DNA of 60,553 nucleotides from Chitinophagaceae bacterium UBA4407. Lineage in GTDB: Bacteria > Bacteroidota > Bacteroidia > Chitinophagales > Chitinophagaceae. The notes beneath the pieces are model-generated. The model searched no databases. It had not been told where the DNA came from and saw only the letters and a list, made by a program, of their open reading frames with translations. Both the position numbers and the translations under genes were made by a program. Every line of letters begins with the position of its first letter. The stretch's first letter is position 1. The stretch lies in the NCBI GenBank assembly GCA_002390845.1, contig DGQT01000107.1:1-60553 (forward strand), written 5' to 3'. Positions 18,401 to 26,648 of the stretch are shown piece after piece.

Positions 18401-18602
18401 TTGTTAATCCATCTTCAGAACCAATCCAGATAAAACCTTGCTTATCCTGAATGATCGCCCTTACATTTAAATCTGTAATACCCTGCGCACTGCTTATATT
18501 TTCAAACCTGAATGTTGAATTTTGAGCAAATACGACAATAGCAAAAGCATTGAATAAAATAAAAGCAACTCCAAAAAAGATCAACTTTTTTTTGAGATAC
18601 AT
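15435..18602 (-). CDS. Two-component sensor histidine kinase with Reg_prop beta-propeller and Y_Y_Y domain (HisKA_3 type)
   Basis: A 1055-residue membrane sensor. After a signal-anchor segment (FFGVAFILFNAFAIVVF) a periplasmic region of repeated WIGTxxGLxRY-like units (about residues 30-690) should form two seven-bladed Reg_prop propellers. A Y_Y_Y domain (about 720-800, YAYQLEGVDHEWNNSG) comes next, and then one membrane helix near 815-835. The kinase core has the phospho-acceptor His at 866 in DLHDDVGSALSSI, and an ATPase domain with EAVNNLAKYS and the G box ADNGIGFD. This is the NarX/DegS-like class, which usually phosphorylates a LuxR-type regulator. None is adjacent, so the partner must lie elsewhere. 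The ligand is unknown. Confidence 0.93.
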   Translation of the reverse strand: MYLKKKLIFFGVAFILFNAFAIVVFAQNSTFRFENISSAQGITDLNVRAIIQDKQGFIWIGSEDGLTRYDGYSSVIYRHENGDQHSLSDNEVYALCTDNDGSLWIGTRKGLNRYDAENDRFEVFLHDSSNNNSLANNEVFALAKDLSGNLLVGTYGGGLDLLSKTATAKQTKNIYRFTHFQHDDKDSNSISNNQVFSVCVDQLGRAWVGTYNGLNVLQTATKEFKHFFHMENNNNSITKNAVYKIFADSSNNIWICGNGMLDNIYWQNNTAATNVKVQHFLPQIVGTNNLKGWALNDFFIDHSGNAWMATNDQGLFKFTVTPANEIKSAEHFIGNDQSPYDLPNGAVFNLYEDRSGVIWIGTAKGLSKYNPSKSRFSTVPIPENAFPQNRHAVTALLADKQNRLWLGFDSDTLSIISSPAGGQFYKNEKVALSFSAAFNQVNVLYQSRAGDIYIGTLLRGLYMIPGTLKNIYDKQRWVHILADKYTGLPSNNIYTITEDKNGIIWLGTYKGVCSFNPKTTAVLPVYVSPKRLVVSDYIIRTLCTGPNNTLWCGTDNGLFLMKDGMVINTFRNNEKDTASLSNNGITVAFADHNNNTWIGTKAGLNRYNAAKNNFSRLTLQSGLSGDGIKSIQEDSAGNLWVATNNGLIKFNTNDKRIATYGIEDGLSSAQFQTNAASSNQGTLYFGTNNGVVSFRPGSITPNLFVPPVVITNIKIFNNTLTGLGDTGIINTYRRENRLVLQYNQNFFSFEFAALNYINSAANKYAYQLEGVDHEWNNSGTQRFAGYTDIKPGHYTFKVKAANNDGIWNNVPVTVTVIIIPPWWQTWWFYTLCVLVFCAIIYTIYRIRVKQILKLYNLRSSIAKDLHDDVGSALSSIAMLSRIAHDGKTNARMNPDEIFSRIGDTSKRMIDLMDDIIWSVNPDNDRFSNMLIRMREYAVEMLEAKNIDFTFKVSEEIDELKIPMQMRKDYFLIFKEAVNNLAKYSQCSHAAIAIQHINRNIVTTIADNGIGFDLQAINSRNGLKNMQQRANSIKGKFEIETKPGKGTCITLTIPIA

Positions 18603-18622
18603 ATCGTTCTTTCCCGCAGGTT

Positions 18623-19132
18623 TTATTGTTCCATGTTCGGCGAATTACCAGGCTGGGTTTGAGCCTGAGATAAAGGGTAAGCCAGGTAATTAATGCATGA
18701 ACGGTTGATGCGCGCCACACAGGCATAATTGGGGCAGCACGATAACCCGGGGCATGGGTTACACAGCCCACGAATAAATGCCACACCCGTAGCAGTAGGC
18801 GAAGTAATTGCCAGGTCTGTGCCCTTGCTGATATTGCAATTTGGTAAAAGGTTCAGTAAATAAACAGAAGTACCCGGTGTAGCATTAATAGCCGCAATAA
18901 GGCTTGCTTTGTTATAAACACCGCCTTCAAACTGTATGCCCTGCAAAGAATCCAGCATAAACTGTTTCAAATTTGGCATTGGTACAGTGTAGCCGGAACA
19001 ACATTGCTTTGCCGCTACTTCAGGGCTTGGTTTATCTTCGGTTTGCCTGAAACTGCCATAAATAATAAGGCATGTAATGGCTATTGCAGCAGGAATGTGG
19101 GGAACGATCTTTTTTAAGAAACTCTTTTTCAT
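18623..19132 (-). CDS. Cys-rich small membrane-anchored protein of unknown function
   Basis: A 169-residue protein not recognised by family. It begins with a basic stretch and one hydrophobic helix (IPAAIAITCLIIYGS). The outside part has many cysteines, among them a CC pair near the helix, NPCPGLSCCPNYAC and INRSC near the end. They could form disulfides or bind metal. The ATG at 19132 was preferred over 19210 because the upstream extension has no family-like features. It precedes the sensor kinase by 20 bases on the same strand, so the two are probably co-transcribed. It could be an accessory or ligand protein for that kinase, which is inference. Confidence 0.6.
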   Translation of the reverse strand: MKKSFLKKIVPHIPAAIAITCLIIYGSFRQTEDKPSPEVAAKQCCSGYTVPMPNLKQFMLDSLQGIQFEGGVYNKASLIAAINATPGTSVYLLNLLPNCNISKGTDLAITSPTATGVAFIRGLCNPCPGLSCCPNYACVARINRSCINYLAYPLSQAQTQPGNSPNMEQ

Positions 19133-19746
19133 AACAGGGGTTTTATTATTTGATAGAAAATTTTTGAACCATTTTACAGCACCATATAAAAGTAAAAATA
19201 TATACAGCATTTTTTACGTACTAAAGTTAGCTTTTTATGATTTTATAATTGATTGAAAGTTTTTAGCGTACCAGGATTAAAAAAACGATTCAGGCGTGGG
19301 TAGTTTTATGAGCCAAACTATAGAATAGCTATGAAGCTTTGTTGCGTCGCACACTTGTACGTTCAGATTATGATTAGGCTTTTATCTCAGCGAAGATCGA
19401 AGCAATAGACAGGTTATCATGGAATGGAGCGGGTTAAAAAATAAGCAACCCATTTGCAACGCGGAGCGGGTACTTTACGCAGCACATCCTTTTGCAGCGA
19501 TAGCTGCACGCCAAATTGAATACTTATTTTAAAGAGAAAAACGACCGAGTAATGCCGCAGATGGGATATTTGATGCTGTGTCTGCCCGCAACTGCTGCCA
19601 AATAAAGATTCAAAAGTACAAGATACAAACTAAAAGCCCACCAGAATTCCGTCCGCCGAAACCGCTGCTGATAGCGAACTGCAGGCGAAGGTTACAACGT
19701 CAAGCCACACTTGCAGCAATACCCATGTTGTGCGTTCGCTTTTGTC
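19133..19746. other. 614-base intergenic region between the Cys-rich protein and the ankyrin gene
   Basis: Holds an L-type repeat copy (19305-19404). The part next to the ankyrin gene (about 19560-19746) contains ACAAC and GTTGT as an inverted pair about 35 bases apart (around 19695-19735). I see no gene in it. Confidence 0.5.
19305..19404 (+). repeat. Dispersed intergenic repeat, L end
   Basis: Head TTTTATGAGCCAAAC, then GCTATGAAGCTT and the full core GTTGCGTCGCACACTTGTAC (19342-19361), followed by the typical tail CAGATTATGATTAGGC and AGCGAAGATCGAAGC. Confidence 0.88.
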
Positions 19747-20355
19747 CTACCATAATTGATATTGTTCCATTTTGTCACTTACTACATAGTTTGCAAAACT
19801 ATCTCGTCTTTCGCTACTTTGATTTGGGTCTGCTCCTGCATTTATTAATTCTTTAAATACGCTTCTTAATTGCTGCAATAAAATTTCATTGCTAAAGTCA
19901 GCACTTGGATTGTCCAACATTTGCCTTGCGTCCATTAATGCTCTAACTAAACAGTTGTTGCCGTAACTGTCAACTGCATTAGGATCAGCTTTTTTACTAA
20001 GCAACGTTTTTAAAAGGGAAAAAGCTCTTTCAAATTGGGATGTGTCCTTTTGTAGTGTGTATGAATTGAAAACTGTCGCTCTGATGCAGTCGTGTAAAAC
20101 TGGTGCTCTCCAATCATTGATTTCAGATGTCTCAATAAAATTAATGTCTGCACCTTGTTCAATTAAATATTCTGCGATGTCAAAATTTGCTGTCTTAAAA
20201 GACACTTGAAGTCCTGATTGACCATCATCTTTTTTAGGTGGTGCAAAATTGGTTGCAGTCAAATATTCTCTGTCGCTTAAAACAAGTTCTTTTACTTTTT
20301 GTAAATCGCTGTGTCTTATGGCTTGAAAAAATATTTTGATGTCTTTCTTTCTCAT
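19747..20355 (-). CDS. Ankyrin-repeat protein
   Basis: A protein of about 202 residues, cytoplasmic (no signal peptide or membrane helix), containing degenerate ankyrin repeats. Units are seen around residues 45-75 (FDIAEYLIEQGADINFIE), 115-145 (LLKTLLSKKADPNAVDSYGNN) and 165-190 (FKELINAGADPNQSS). Such proteins bind other proteins; the partner is unknown. The ATG at 20355 was chosen over 20388. The gene stands alone on the minus strand, flanked by an L repeat end on its left and an R end on its right. It has no functional link with its neighbours and may be a recent single-gene acquisition, which is inference. Confidence 0.8.
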   Translation of the reverse strand: MRKKDIKIFFQAIRHSDLQKVKELVLSDREYLTATNFAPPKKDDGQSGLQVSFKTANFDIAEYLIEQGADINFIETSEINDWRAPVLHDCIRATVFNSYTLQKDTSQFERAFSLLKTLLSKKADPNAVDSYGNNCLVRALMDARQMLDNPSADFSNEILLQQLRSVFKELINAGADPNQSSERRDSFANYVVSDKMEQYQLW

Positions 20356-20509
20356 TAAAGTAGGATGTCTTTTTAAAGTGACGCACAACTCGCTAATATA
20401 CGAAAGTTCTATTTTCTGTTCTTATTAAATCTTGTTTATTAATGCTTTATCCATAGAGCAATATTTTATACGAAAGTTTTATGCTGCCGAATGCCTGACT
20501 AAACAACGG

Positions 20510-20615
20510 TTCGCTTCAATCTTCGCATTGGTAAAAGCTCATTCACAATCCGAATGTACAAGTGTGCGACGCAACAAAAGTTCAATGCTTATTCCTTTGC
20601 CCGGCTAAAAAAAAT
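20510..20615 (-). repeat. Dispersed intergenic repeat, R end
   Basis: Tail with CGCTTCAATCTTCGC and GTAAAAGCTCATTC, core GTACAAGTGTGCGACGCAAC (20556-20575) and head TTTGCCCGGCTAAAAAAAA, which ends 14 bases before the Bcp stop codon. One of the longest copies. Confidence 0.9.
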
Positions 20616-20628
20616 GTATTGGATATGC

Positions 20629-21093
20629 TTAGCTGTTCCATGCATTAATAATTTCCTGTGCATGGTTGCCAGATTTTGGTTTGGCAATGATCTTTTTAAT
20701 CTTCCCTTTTTCATCAATCAAAAAAGTAGTGCGATGAAGGCCCATATATTTATTACCAAACATTTGTTTTTCGCCCCACACGCCATAAGCGTCTATGATC
20801 TTATGATTGGGATCGGCAAGCAATGTAAACGGGAGTTGTTGTTTTACTTCAAATTTCTTATGGCTCTTTGAATCGTCGGGGCTTACACCAAGAATTTCAA
20901 TGCTGTTCTGTTCAAGTAAACTGTAGTTGTCGCGCAGGTTACAGGCCTGTATGGTGCAGGTTGGTGTATCGTCTTGTGGATAAAAATACAATGCTACTTT
21001 TTTTCCTTTAAACTGTGCCAGCGATATGGTATTACCATCCTGGTCAACGGCTTTAAATGCGGGTGCTTTATCTCCTTTTTTCAATGTTATCAT
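20629..21093 (-). CDS. bcp: Thioredoxin-dependent thiol peroxidase (peroxiredoxin, Bcp/PrxQ type)
   Basis: A 154-residue cytosolic peroxiredoxin that reduces hydroperoxides with electrons from thioredoxin. The signature PQDDTPTCTIQACNLRDN carries the peroxidatic Cys (TPTC) and the PrxQ-type resolving Cys five residues later (QAC). The conserved Arg is in GLHRTTFLIDEKG. The length is normal for the family. It starts 9 bases downstream of the M23 peptidase gene on the same strand and probably shares its transcript. Confidence 0.95.
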   Translation of the reverse strand: MITLKKGDKAPAFKAVDQDGNTISLAQFKGKKVALYFYPQDDTPTCTIQACNLRDNYSLLEQNSIEILGVSPDDSKSHKKFEVKQQLPFTLLADPNHKIIDAYGVWGEKQMFGNKYMGLHRTTFLIDEKGKIKKIIAKPKSGNHAQEIINAWNS

Positions 21094-21102
21094 TGTATTT
21101 TT

Positions 21103-22821
21103 TTATCTGGTAAAAGTAAAGTTTTGAGTGGTTGTATTTCCGGCAATATCCGTAACTTTTAAAGTTAGTGTGTGCAATCCTTGTGTGCAGTGTTCATCGA
21201 ACCGGTACGTGTAATGATCGTTGTTGGCAGAAAATAATAACCATTTACCATCGAGTGTTGCGCTGAAAGAATCAATATCGTCAAGATCATCTTTGCATTT
21301 TAGTATAAGTGTTTTTGCCGAGGATAATATGCCGCCATTTTTCCAGCCAATTGGAGTTATTGTTGGCGGAACAGTATCTATCAGTAATTGTACATTCCCT
21401 AATTTTTTGAAAGATGCAGTCATCCAGTCTCCAGTCCATTTTCCTTTTGCCGTTTCTTTACTTCGGCCGCTTGTAAGCTGCATTACAACATAATTTTTTA
21501 AAGGGTTGTTTGCAGCAAGTGATGTTTTTATCTGAACGCTGAATAAATCATGAACAGGTACTGTGTAATTGTGTAATCCAATCATGGGAGAAGCACTGTT
21601 TTTATTGGTGGCTGCAGATTCACTCAATACAAAAGGCACTGCATCGTAAAAGGCATTTTTACTAAACTGAACTTTTACATTTTTCCCCGAAACAATATTT
21701 TCATGTTCGGGCAGCAGTGCCTGTGCATTGGCCGGAAACAGATAATTTGAAAATGGTTGTTGTAACTGAATTTTAAAACCAAGTACCGAAATATTTCCAT
21801 AAACATCTTTAATGGCAATCTTAACATCATGCGGTATGGTGTCTGCCAATATAATAACGCCATTACTTACATCAGCATCAAATATTTTTAACTGGTTACC
21901 GGGTAACTGCGCCAGGTACTGCACATAAACTTTTTCTTTTATGTATTTGCTGTAATCGATTGAACCATTTAAATAACGCGTATCCGTATAAGAAAAATCA
22001 TTCAGTTTAAATGCATTCAATATAGAATCATCCATCCATAAAGTTGCAGCATAGATGCCCATATTAAAAGGCGTTGACGGGTTGATGTCCTCAGCAGTTA
22101 TTCCTAAACTAATTACGGGTGAATTAACTTTTACAATATTACCCGCAACAGTGTAAGCAGTTCCTTTTTTAGTAATGGTAATCGGATTTCCGGGAACCTG
22201 ATAAGTACTATACCGCCTGTCGTACCAGAATAGTTTATAAATAACGGGCGGTTGCTTATCTGTGATGCCTAAACCAAACAACTGTGGGTTTAAGTTATTG
22301 CCGGTTTTGGTTTCCCGTATTTCAAAATGAAGGTGCGGCCCCGCAGAGCCGCCAGTGTTGCCGCTGTATGCAATAAACTGGCCTTTTGTTACCTTGAATA
22401 AACCGGCAGGCAATTCAAAATCCTGCGCCCAGCTTTGCTCTTTGTATTGTTTGGCTTTAATGTAATCTGCAAGCGCAGTGTAAAAAATATTCAGGTGCGC
22501 ATACAAAGTTGTATAGCCGTTGGGGTGCGTAATATAAACCGCATTACCATAACCATACTGCTCAATTTTTATACGGCTGATGTAACCCTCTGCAGCAGCA
22601 TAAACAGGAAGATTCTCGCGGCCTTGTGTGCGTATATCCAAACCCATGTGAAAGTGATTGGGTCTTAACTCACCAAAGTTGGCAACAAGCTGAATGGGTA
22701 TATCCAGCGGATTGCGGAAATAATTTTGGGGGTATGGAGATGGAGTATTTTGTGACTGTGAAAGCTTGTAAAAAGAGAAAAATATAGTAAGTAAAAGAAT
22801 GCGTTTAAAATGGTATTTCAT
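21103..22821 (-). CDS. M23-family metallopeptidase, exported
   Basis: A protein of about 572 residues with a signal peptide (ILLLTIFFSFYKLSQSQ). The LytM/M23 endopeptidase domain lies at about residues 35-190. Zinc ligands are visible in NHFHMGLDIR (HxxxD) and GPHLHFEIRE (HxH), and a further conserved segment is YAHLN. Such enzymes cut peptidoglycan cross-links or act as LytM regulators in the periplasm. The long C-terminal part is beta-rich with Ig-like segments (IDTVPPTITPIGWKNGG, LKVTDIAGNTT). The ATG at 22821 gives the signal peptide; the frame is open to 22917. Downstream, bcp follows after 9 bases. Confidence 0.9.
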   Translation of the reverse strand: MKYHFKRILLLTIFFSFYKLSQSQNTPSPYPQNYFRNPLDIPIQLVANFGELRPNHFHMGLDIRTQGRENLPVYAAAEGYISRIKIEQYGYGNAVYITHPNGYTTLYAHLNIFYTALADYIKAKQYKEQSWAQDFELPAGLFKVTKGQFIAYSGNTGGSAGPHLHFEIRETKTGNNLNPQLFGLGITDKQPPVIYKLFWYDRRYSTYQVPGNPITITKKGTAYTVAGNIVKVNSPVISLGITAEDINPSTPFNMGIYAATLWMDDSILNAFKLNDFSYTDTRYLNGSIDYSKYIKEKVYVQYLAQLPGNQLKIFDADVSNGVIILADTIPHDVKIAIKDVYGNISVLGFKIQLQQPFSNYLFPANAQALLPEHENIVSGKNVKVQFSKNAFYDAVPFVLSESAATNKNSASPMIGLHNYTVPVHDLFSVQIKTSLAANNPLKNYVVMQLTSGRSKETAKGKWTGDWMTASFKKLGNVQLLIDTVPPTITPIGWKNGGILSSAKTLILKCKDDLDDIDSFSATLDGKWLLFSANNDHYTYRFDEHCTQGLHTLTLKVTDIAGNTTTQNFTFTR

Positions 22822-22856
22822 GCGTTCAAAGATAAGCGTCCGGCGAATGTAAATAA

Positions 22857-23336
22857 CTACAATATACCCACAAGCCAGGCCTGCACCGGAACTGCAATAC
22901 ATAAACACAGCAACCAAAATTCCAGCCAGCCATAAGATAACTGAAGACGTTTTAAAAAGGCACCAAACATAAATGCCATTACTATTACACTTGCTAAAAC
23001 ACTAATGCCCGAAATAAGTAATTCCGCCTCAGGAGGATTTGTAAAAATAAAGTTGATCAAAACGGGGATCATCAAAATGAGTGAACCAGTTAAGCAAACT
23101 TTTCCTGCCTCATTCAGAAAAGGGACTTTTTTATTACCCAGAAAAAGCAAGGCACCCAGCACCTGCAATCCCCAAACCAAACCCGCAATGCCCAATGCCA
23201 GTAAACGAAATTGCAGTGAATCATAAACAGGATTGGCCGCTATAAAAATGTAAGTAATCATAACCGACAAAATAAAGTATATGGTTGATCTGAGGCTTGG
23301 CTTCATACCGCAAACCTGCTGATAATTATTGGCCAT
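22857..23336 (-). CDS. Small integral membrane protein of unknown function
   Basis: A 159-residue protein with about five hydrophobic helices (residues ~17-33, 44-66, 79-98, 106-128, 138-157) and no soluble domain. I do not recognise the family. It is the first gene of the minus-strand group with the M23 peptidase and bcp, 35 bases upstream of the peptidase start. An alternative start is the internal Met at residue 11. Confidence 0.6.
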   Translation of the reverse strand: MANNYQQVCGMKPSLRSTIYFILSVMITYIFIAANPVYDSLQFRLLALGIAGLVWGLQVLGALLFLGNKKVPFLNEAGKVCLTGSLILMIPVLINFIFTNPPEAELLISGISVLASVIVMAFMFGAFLKRLQLSYGWLEFWLLCLCIAVPVQAWLVGIL

Positions 23337-23690
23337 GCATATACCTTGTTAGTGGTATTTATTTTTAAAGAAAAGGAAATGTTGAGCCCGGCTGATGATT
23401 ATTAATGAGGCTTTAGTTGCGTCGCACACTTGTACGTTCAAGACAATTTGGAGCTTTTACCGTAACGTAGATTGAAGCGTAGGTGTTGCGTGGAGACACG
23501 CACCGGCGGAGCAGAGTTAAAAACAAAGGTGAAGCAGTAACAGGTAGCTTTTAAGAAATTAATATATGCATCATTTACATTTTATTATATTTATAAATAA
23601 ATAAAATCAACTGCTTACCTGCTTTAATTATCAACCATAATATTATTACTTCTTACAAAATAAATATTTCAATGCCTTAAATTTTTACAG
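23337..23690. other. 354-base divergent intergenic region
   Basis: An L-type repeat copy (23380-23485), then AT-rich sequence before the NHL-repeat gene. No consensus promoter was recognised. Confidence 0.5.
23380..23485 (+). repeat. Dispersed intergenic repeat, L end
   Basis: Head TTGAGCCCGGC, then AATGAGGCTTTA and the core GTTGCGTCGCACACTTGTAC (23416-23435), with the tail GAGCTTTTACCGTAACG. Confidence 0.9.
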
Positions 23691-26414
23691 ATGAAAACAA
23701 CCCCATTTAAATTCTTATTTGTTATCGCGTTCTTATTTCTTGCAAAAGATGCGAAACTGCAGATAATTACAACTGTTGCTGGCAATGGAGTAGTTGGATA
23801 TTCAGGTGACGGTGATTTGGGGTTAAATGCAGCGATAGGCCGAGTAACTGATGTAGATATTGCTGCATCAGGTAACATGTATATAACTAGTGATGCGAAT
23901 AGTGTTATTCGTAAAGTGAATGCAATTACCGGAATAATTACTACCGTTGCAGGAAACGGGATATCAGGTTATGGAGGAGATGGTGGGCTTGCAATTAACG
24001 CACAATTGAACCATCCTACCTCATCCGCAATAGATTCGCTTGGCAATATTTATATATCTGATACGCGTAATTATCGAATTAGAAAAGTAAATGTAACAAC
24101 TGGAATTATAACAACAATCGCAGGAACAGGAGTGTGGGGAGGATCCGGCGATGGGGGATTGGCAATTAATGCACTTTTGGGTGAACCGTTAGGTATTGCA
24201 TTAAATGCGTCAGGAACGATTCTTTATATAGCAGATGGTGTTAATCAAAGAATAAGGCAAGTGAATCTTATTACCGGAATTATCTCCGCAACAGCCGGCA
24301 CGGGTGTTCGAGGGTATAATGGAGATGGGATTCCCGCAATCAATGCTTATTTAAATGGCCCTTCAGCAGTAACAGTAGATGCTAGTGGGAATATTTACTT
24401 TTTTGATGGCAATAATTATCGGATAAGGGAAATTTACGCATCGAACGGCATTATTACAACTATTGGAGGTAATGGCATTCAAGGATACAGCGGGGATTTG
24501 GGACTTGCAACAAATGCAAAAATTGGGTACGGATACGGCATTTCTATTGATAAGAAAGGGAGCGTATTTTTTTCGCAAGTTGATAGTCATGTTGTAAGAG
24601 AAATTCATACTGAGGATAGTATTATAAGCACGGTGGCAGGTAACGGTTCTTCTTGGTATTATGGAGATGGCGATTATGCAACAAATGCTGCATTAAATTA
24701 TCCTTACGGACTGTCAACGGATTCCAGAGGAAATTTTTATATTGCTGATCATGAAAATTTTCGTATCAGAAAAGTTATAGTAGATTCCATATTACTGAAT
24801 GAAATATTTGGGTATGCTTACTATGATTTAAACAGCAATAATTTAAAAGATAGTGGCGAACAATTATTTGGGCAAGGAGAAATTATAGTTAACAAAAACT
24901 CAGATTCCATAGTAGGAATAACCCAACGGGGTGATTTTAGAATCGGAGTAGATACAGGTTCCTATCTTTCGTCTTTTACCCCTTTCAAAGATTATTATAA
25001 AGCAGTCCCCCAGTCTCATACTTCTAACTTCTCAGGATATAATAACATTGATACCGTATATTTTTCTCTGCAACCAATTGCAGGCAAAAGAGACTTACAT
25101 ATTTCAATGTTTGCTTTGCGTCCTACACGTCCAGGATTTGAAACTAATTATGAAATACAATATCAAAACATAGGTACAGATACAATCCCAACCGGAGAAA
25201 TTCAATTAATTAAAGATTCAAGATTAGATATTATTTCTTCTACGCCGCCGTATTCATCAATGAATGGTGATACGATTAAATGGAACTATAACAATCTGAA
25301 AACCTTTGACGACAGTACAATAATAATTGCATTTAGTTTACCTGTTAACAATGCTAACATTGGAGATACACTTCATTCAATTGCATTTATTAATCCTGTT
25401 AATGGAGATATAACACCAATGGATGATACAAGCTCAATTTCACAAATTGTAGTAGGTTCTTTTGATCCTAATGATAAATCAGAAAATCATGCAGGCAGTA
25501 TTTCAAAAAAAGATGTGAAACGTGGTGACTGGCTTACCTATGCCATTCGCTTTCAGAATACAGGAACCGATACTGCATTTAATATTATTGTGAGAGATAC
25601 CCTAAGTGATAAGCTTGACTGGAGTACTTTGCAGATGGTTGATGCGAGCCACAATTATCAATTAAACATAAATAATGGTAGTCGTTGTGCGTGGTACTTT
25701 AATAATGTATTATTGCCCGATAGCAATGTAAATGAACAAGCAAGTCATGGTTATATTGTTTACCGAATAAAACCGAAAACCACACTCTTAAACGGCGATA
25801 TAATCAATAACACCGCGAGCATTTATTTTGATTATAACCTGCCTGTAGAAACCAATACAGAAAGTACTATTGTTAAAAATATTGTTCTGCCGTTGCAAAT
25901 AATTTCCTTCACTGCAACGCGAAATTTTAATTCAAATGTATTGTTATGGAAAACGGCACAGGAAGTAAACACTTCTTATTTTGAAATACAGCGCAGTGGA
26001 GATGGAATAAATTTCAGCGCAACGGGCAGGATAAATGCTGCTGGTAATACACAAAGCAATTACAGCTTTACAGACCAGCACCCGTTAAATGGTATTGATT
26101 ATTACCGGCTTAAAATAACAGATGGAGATGGTAAGTACACCTACAGCAAAATAATACAGGTTAATAATACTACTGTAACCTCTATGGTTATAAAACCTAA
26201 CCCATCAACAAATGGAAAATTCCTGCTTGATCTTGGAGCAATAAAAAACAATATTATTGTTAGAATAACAGATAATAATGGAAGGGAAGTTTATACACAG
26301 CAATTATCATTAGCACAAAATATTACGATTAACCTAAGCAAACCCAAGGGCATTTATCATTTGCAGGTTTTTTATGATGGCGGGATGGGAACGCAAAAAG
26401 TAGTAGTTGAGTAA
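23691..26414 (+). CDS. NHL-repeat protein with T9SS sorting domain
   Basis: A 907-residue exported protein. After a signal peptide there are six NHL-type units of about 55 residues each (about residues 22-370), with the recurring pattern ITTVAGNGxxGYxGDGGLAINA, expected to form a beta-propeller. A middle region (about 370-720) has SdrD-like and DUF11-like beta domains including the Bacteroidota motif GSFDPNDKSENHAG. The end is a T9SS type A sorting domain (IKPNPSTNGKFLLDLG, then YHLQVFYDGGMGTQKVVVE). It should be displayed on or released from the cell surface; its ligand is unknown. A strong terminator follows. Confidence 0.9.
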   Translation: MKTTPFKFLFVIAFLFLAKDAKLQIITTVAGNGVVGYSGDGDLGLNAAIGRVTDVDIAASGNMYITSDANSVIRKVNAITGIITTVAGNGISGYGGDGGLAINAQLNHPTSSAIDSLGNIYISDTRNYRIRKVNVTTGIITTIAGTGVWGGSGDGGLAINALLGEPLGIALNASGTILYIADGVNQRIRQVNLITGIISATAGTGVRGYNGDGIPAINAYLNGPSAVTVDASGNIYFFDGNNYRIREIYASNGIITTIGGNGIQGYSGDLGLATNAKIGYGYGISIDKKGSVFFSQVDSHVVREIHTEDSIISTVAGNGSSWYYGDGDYATNAALNYPYGLSTDSRGNFYIADHENFRIRKVIVDSILLNEIFGYAYYDLNSNNLKDSGEQLFGQGEIIVNKNSDSIVGITQRGDFRIGVDTGSYLSSFTPFKDYYKAVPQSHTSNFSGYNNIDTVYFSLQPIAGKRDLHISMFALRPTRPGFETNYEIQYQNIGTDTIPTGEIQLIKDSRLDIISSTPPYSSMNGDTIKWNYNNLKTFDDSTIIIAFSLPVNNANIGDTLHSIAFINPVNGDITPMDDTSSISQIVVGSFDPNDKSENHAGSISKKDVKRGDWLTYAIRFQNTGTDTAFNIIVRDTLSDKLDWSTLQMVDASHNYQLNINNGSRCAWYFNNVLLPDSNVNEQASHGYIVYRIKPKTTLLNGDIINNTASIYFDYNLPVETNTESTIVKNIVLPLQIISFTATRNFNSNVLLWKTAQEVNTSYFEIQRSGDGINFSATGRINAAGNTQSNYSFTDQHPLNGIDYYRLKITDGDGKYTYSKIIQVNNTTVTSMVIKPNPSTNGKFLLDLGAIKNNIIVRITDNNGREVYTQQLSLAQNITINLSKPKGIYHLQVFYDGGMGTQKVVVE

Positions 26415-26457
26415 TAACCTTTATTACCATTTGGATTAAATCTCCGCAAGTGCAGGT

Positions 26458-26494
26458 AAACCTATAAGGTTTTAAAAACCTTATAGGTTTTTTT
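26458..26494 (+). terminator. Intrinsic terminator after the NHL-repeat gene
   Basis: A perfect 16-bp inverted repeat (26458-26473 with 26475-26490, arms AAACCTATAAGGTTTT and its complement), followed by a T-run to 26494. Confidence 0.9.
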
Positions 26495-26584
26495 CGCTTC
26501 GGTAAAAGCTCATTCATAATCCAACTGTACAAGTGTGCGACGCAACAAACGATGCCCAAAGTATCATTGCCCGGCTCAAAAAAA
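26495..26584 (-). repeat. Dispersed intergenic repeat, R end
   Basis: Tail CGCTTCGGTAAAAGCTCATT, core GTACAAGTGTGCGACGCAAC (26527-26546) and head TTGCCCGGCTCAAAAAAA. It begins right after the terminator T-run. Confidence 0.9.
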
Positions 26585-26624
26585 ACTGTTGAAAATTTAA
26601 ATGCCTGAAATTGTTGCAGCACCT

Positions 26625-26632
26625 TACATTTG
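26625..26632 (+). promoter_or_regulatory. Probable -7 element of the carB promoter
   Basis: TACATTTG matches TAnnTTTG and lies 17 bases before the ATG at 26649. No clear TTTG is present at the -33 position, so only half of the promoter is supported. Confidence 0.4.
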
Positions 26633-26648
26633 CGCAATTTATATTTTT

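Noticed and set aside
19695..19740. Possible integron attC-like site before the ankyrin gene
   Set aside because: An ACAAC/GTTGT inverted pair is present, but the full RYYYAAC and GTTRRRY core sites do not match and no integrase or further cassettes are seen.
26601..26648. Upstream start of carB at 26601
   Set aside because: The extension contains a TAnnTTTG promoter element and does not resemble the CarB N-terminus, which begins at 26649.
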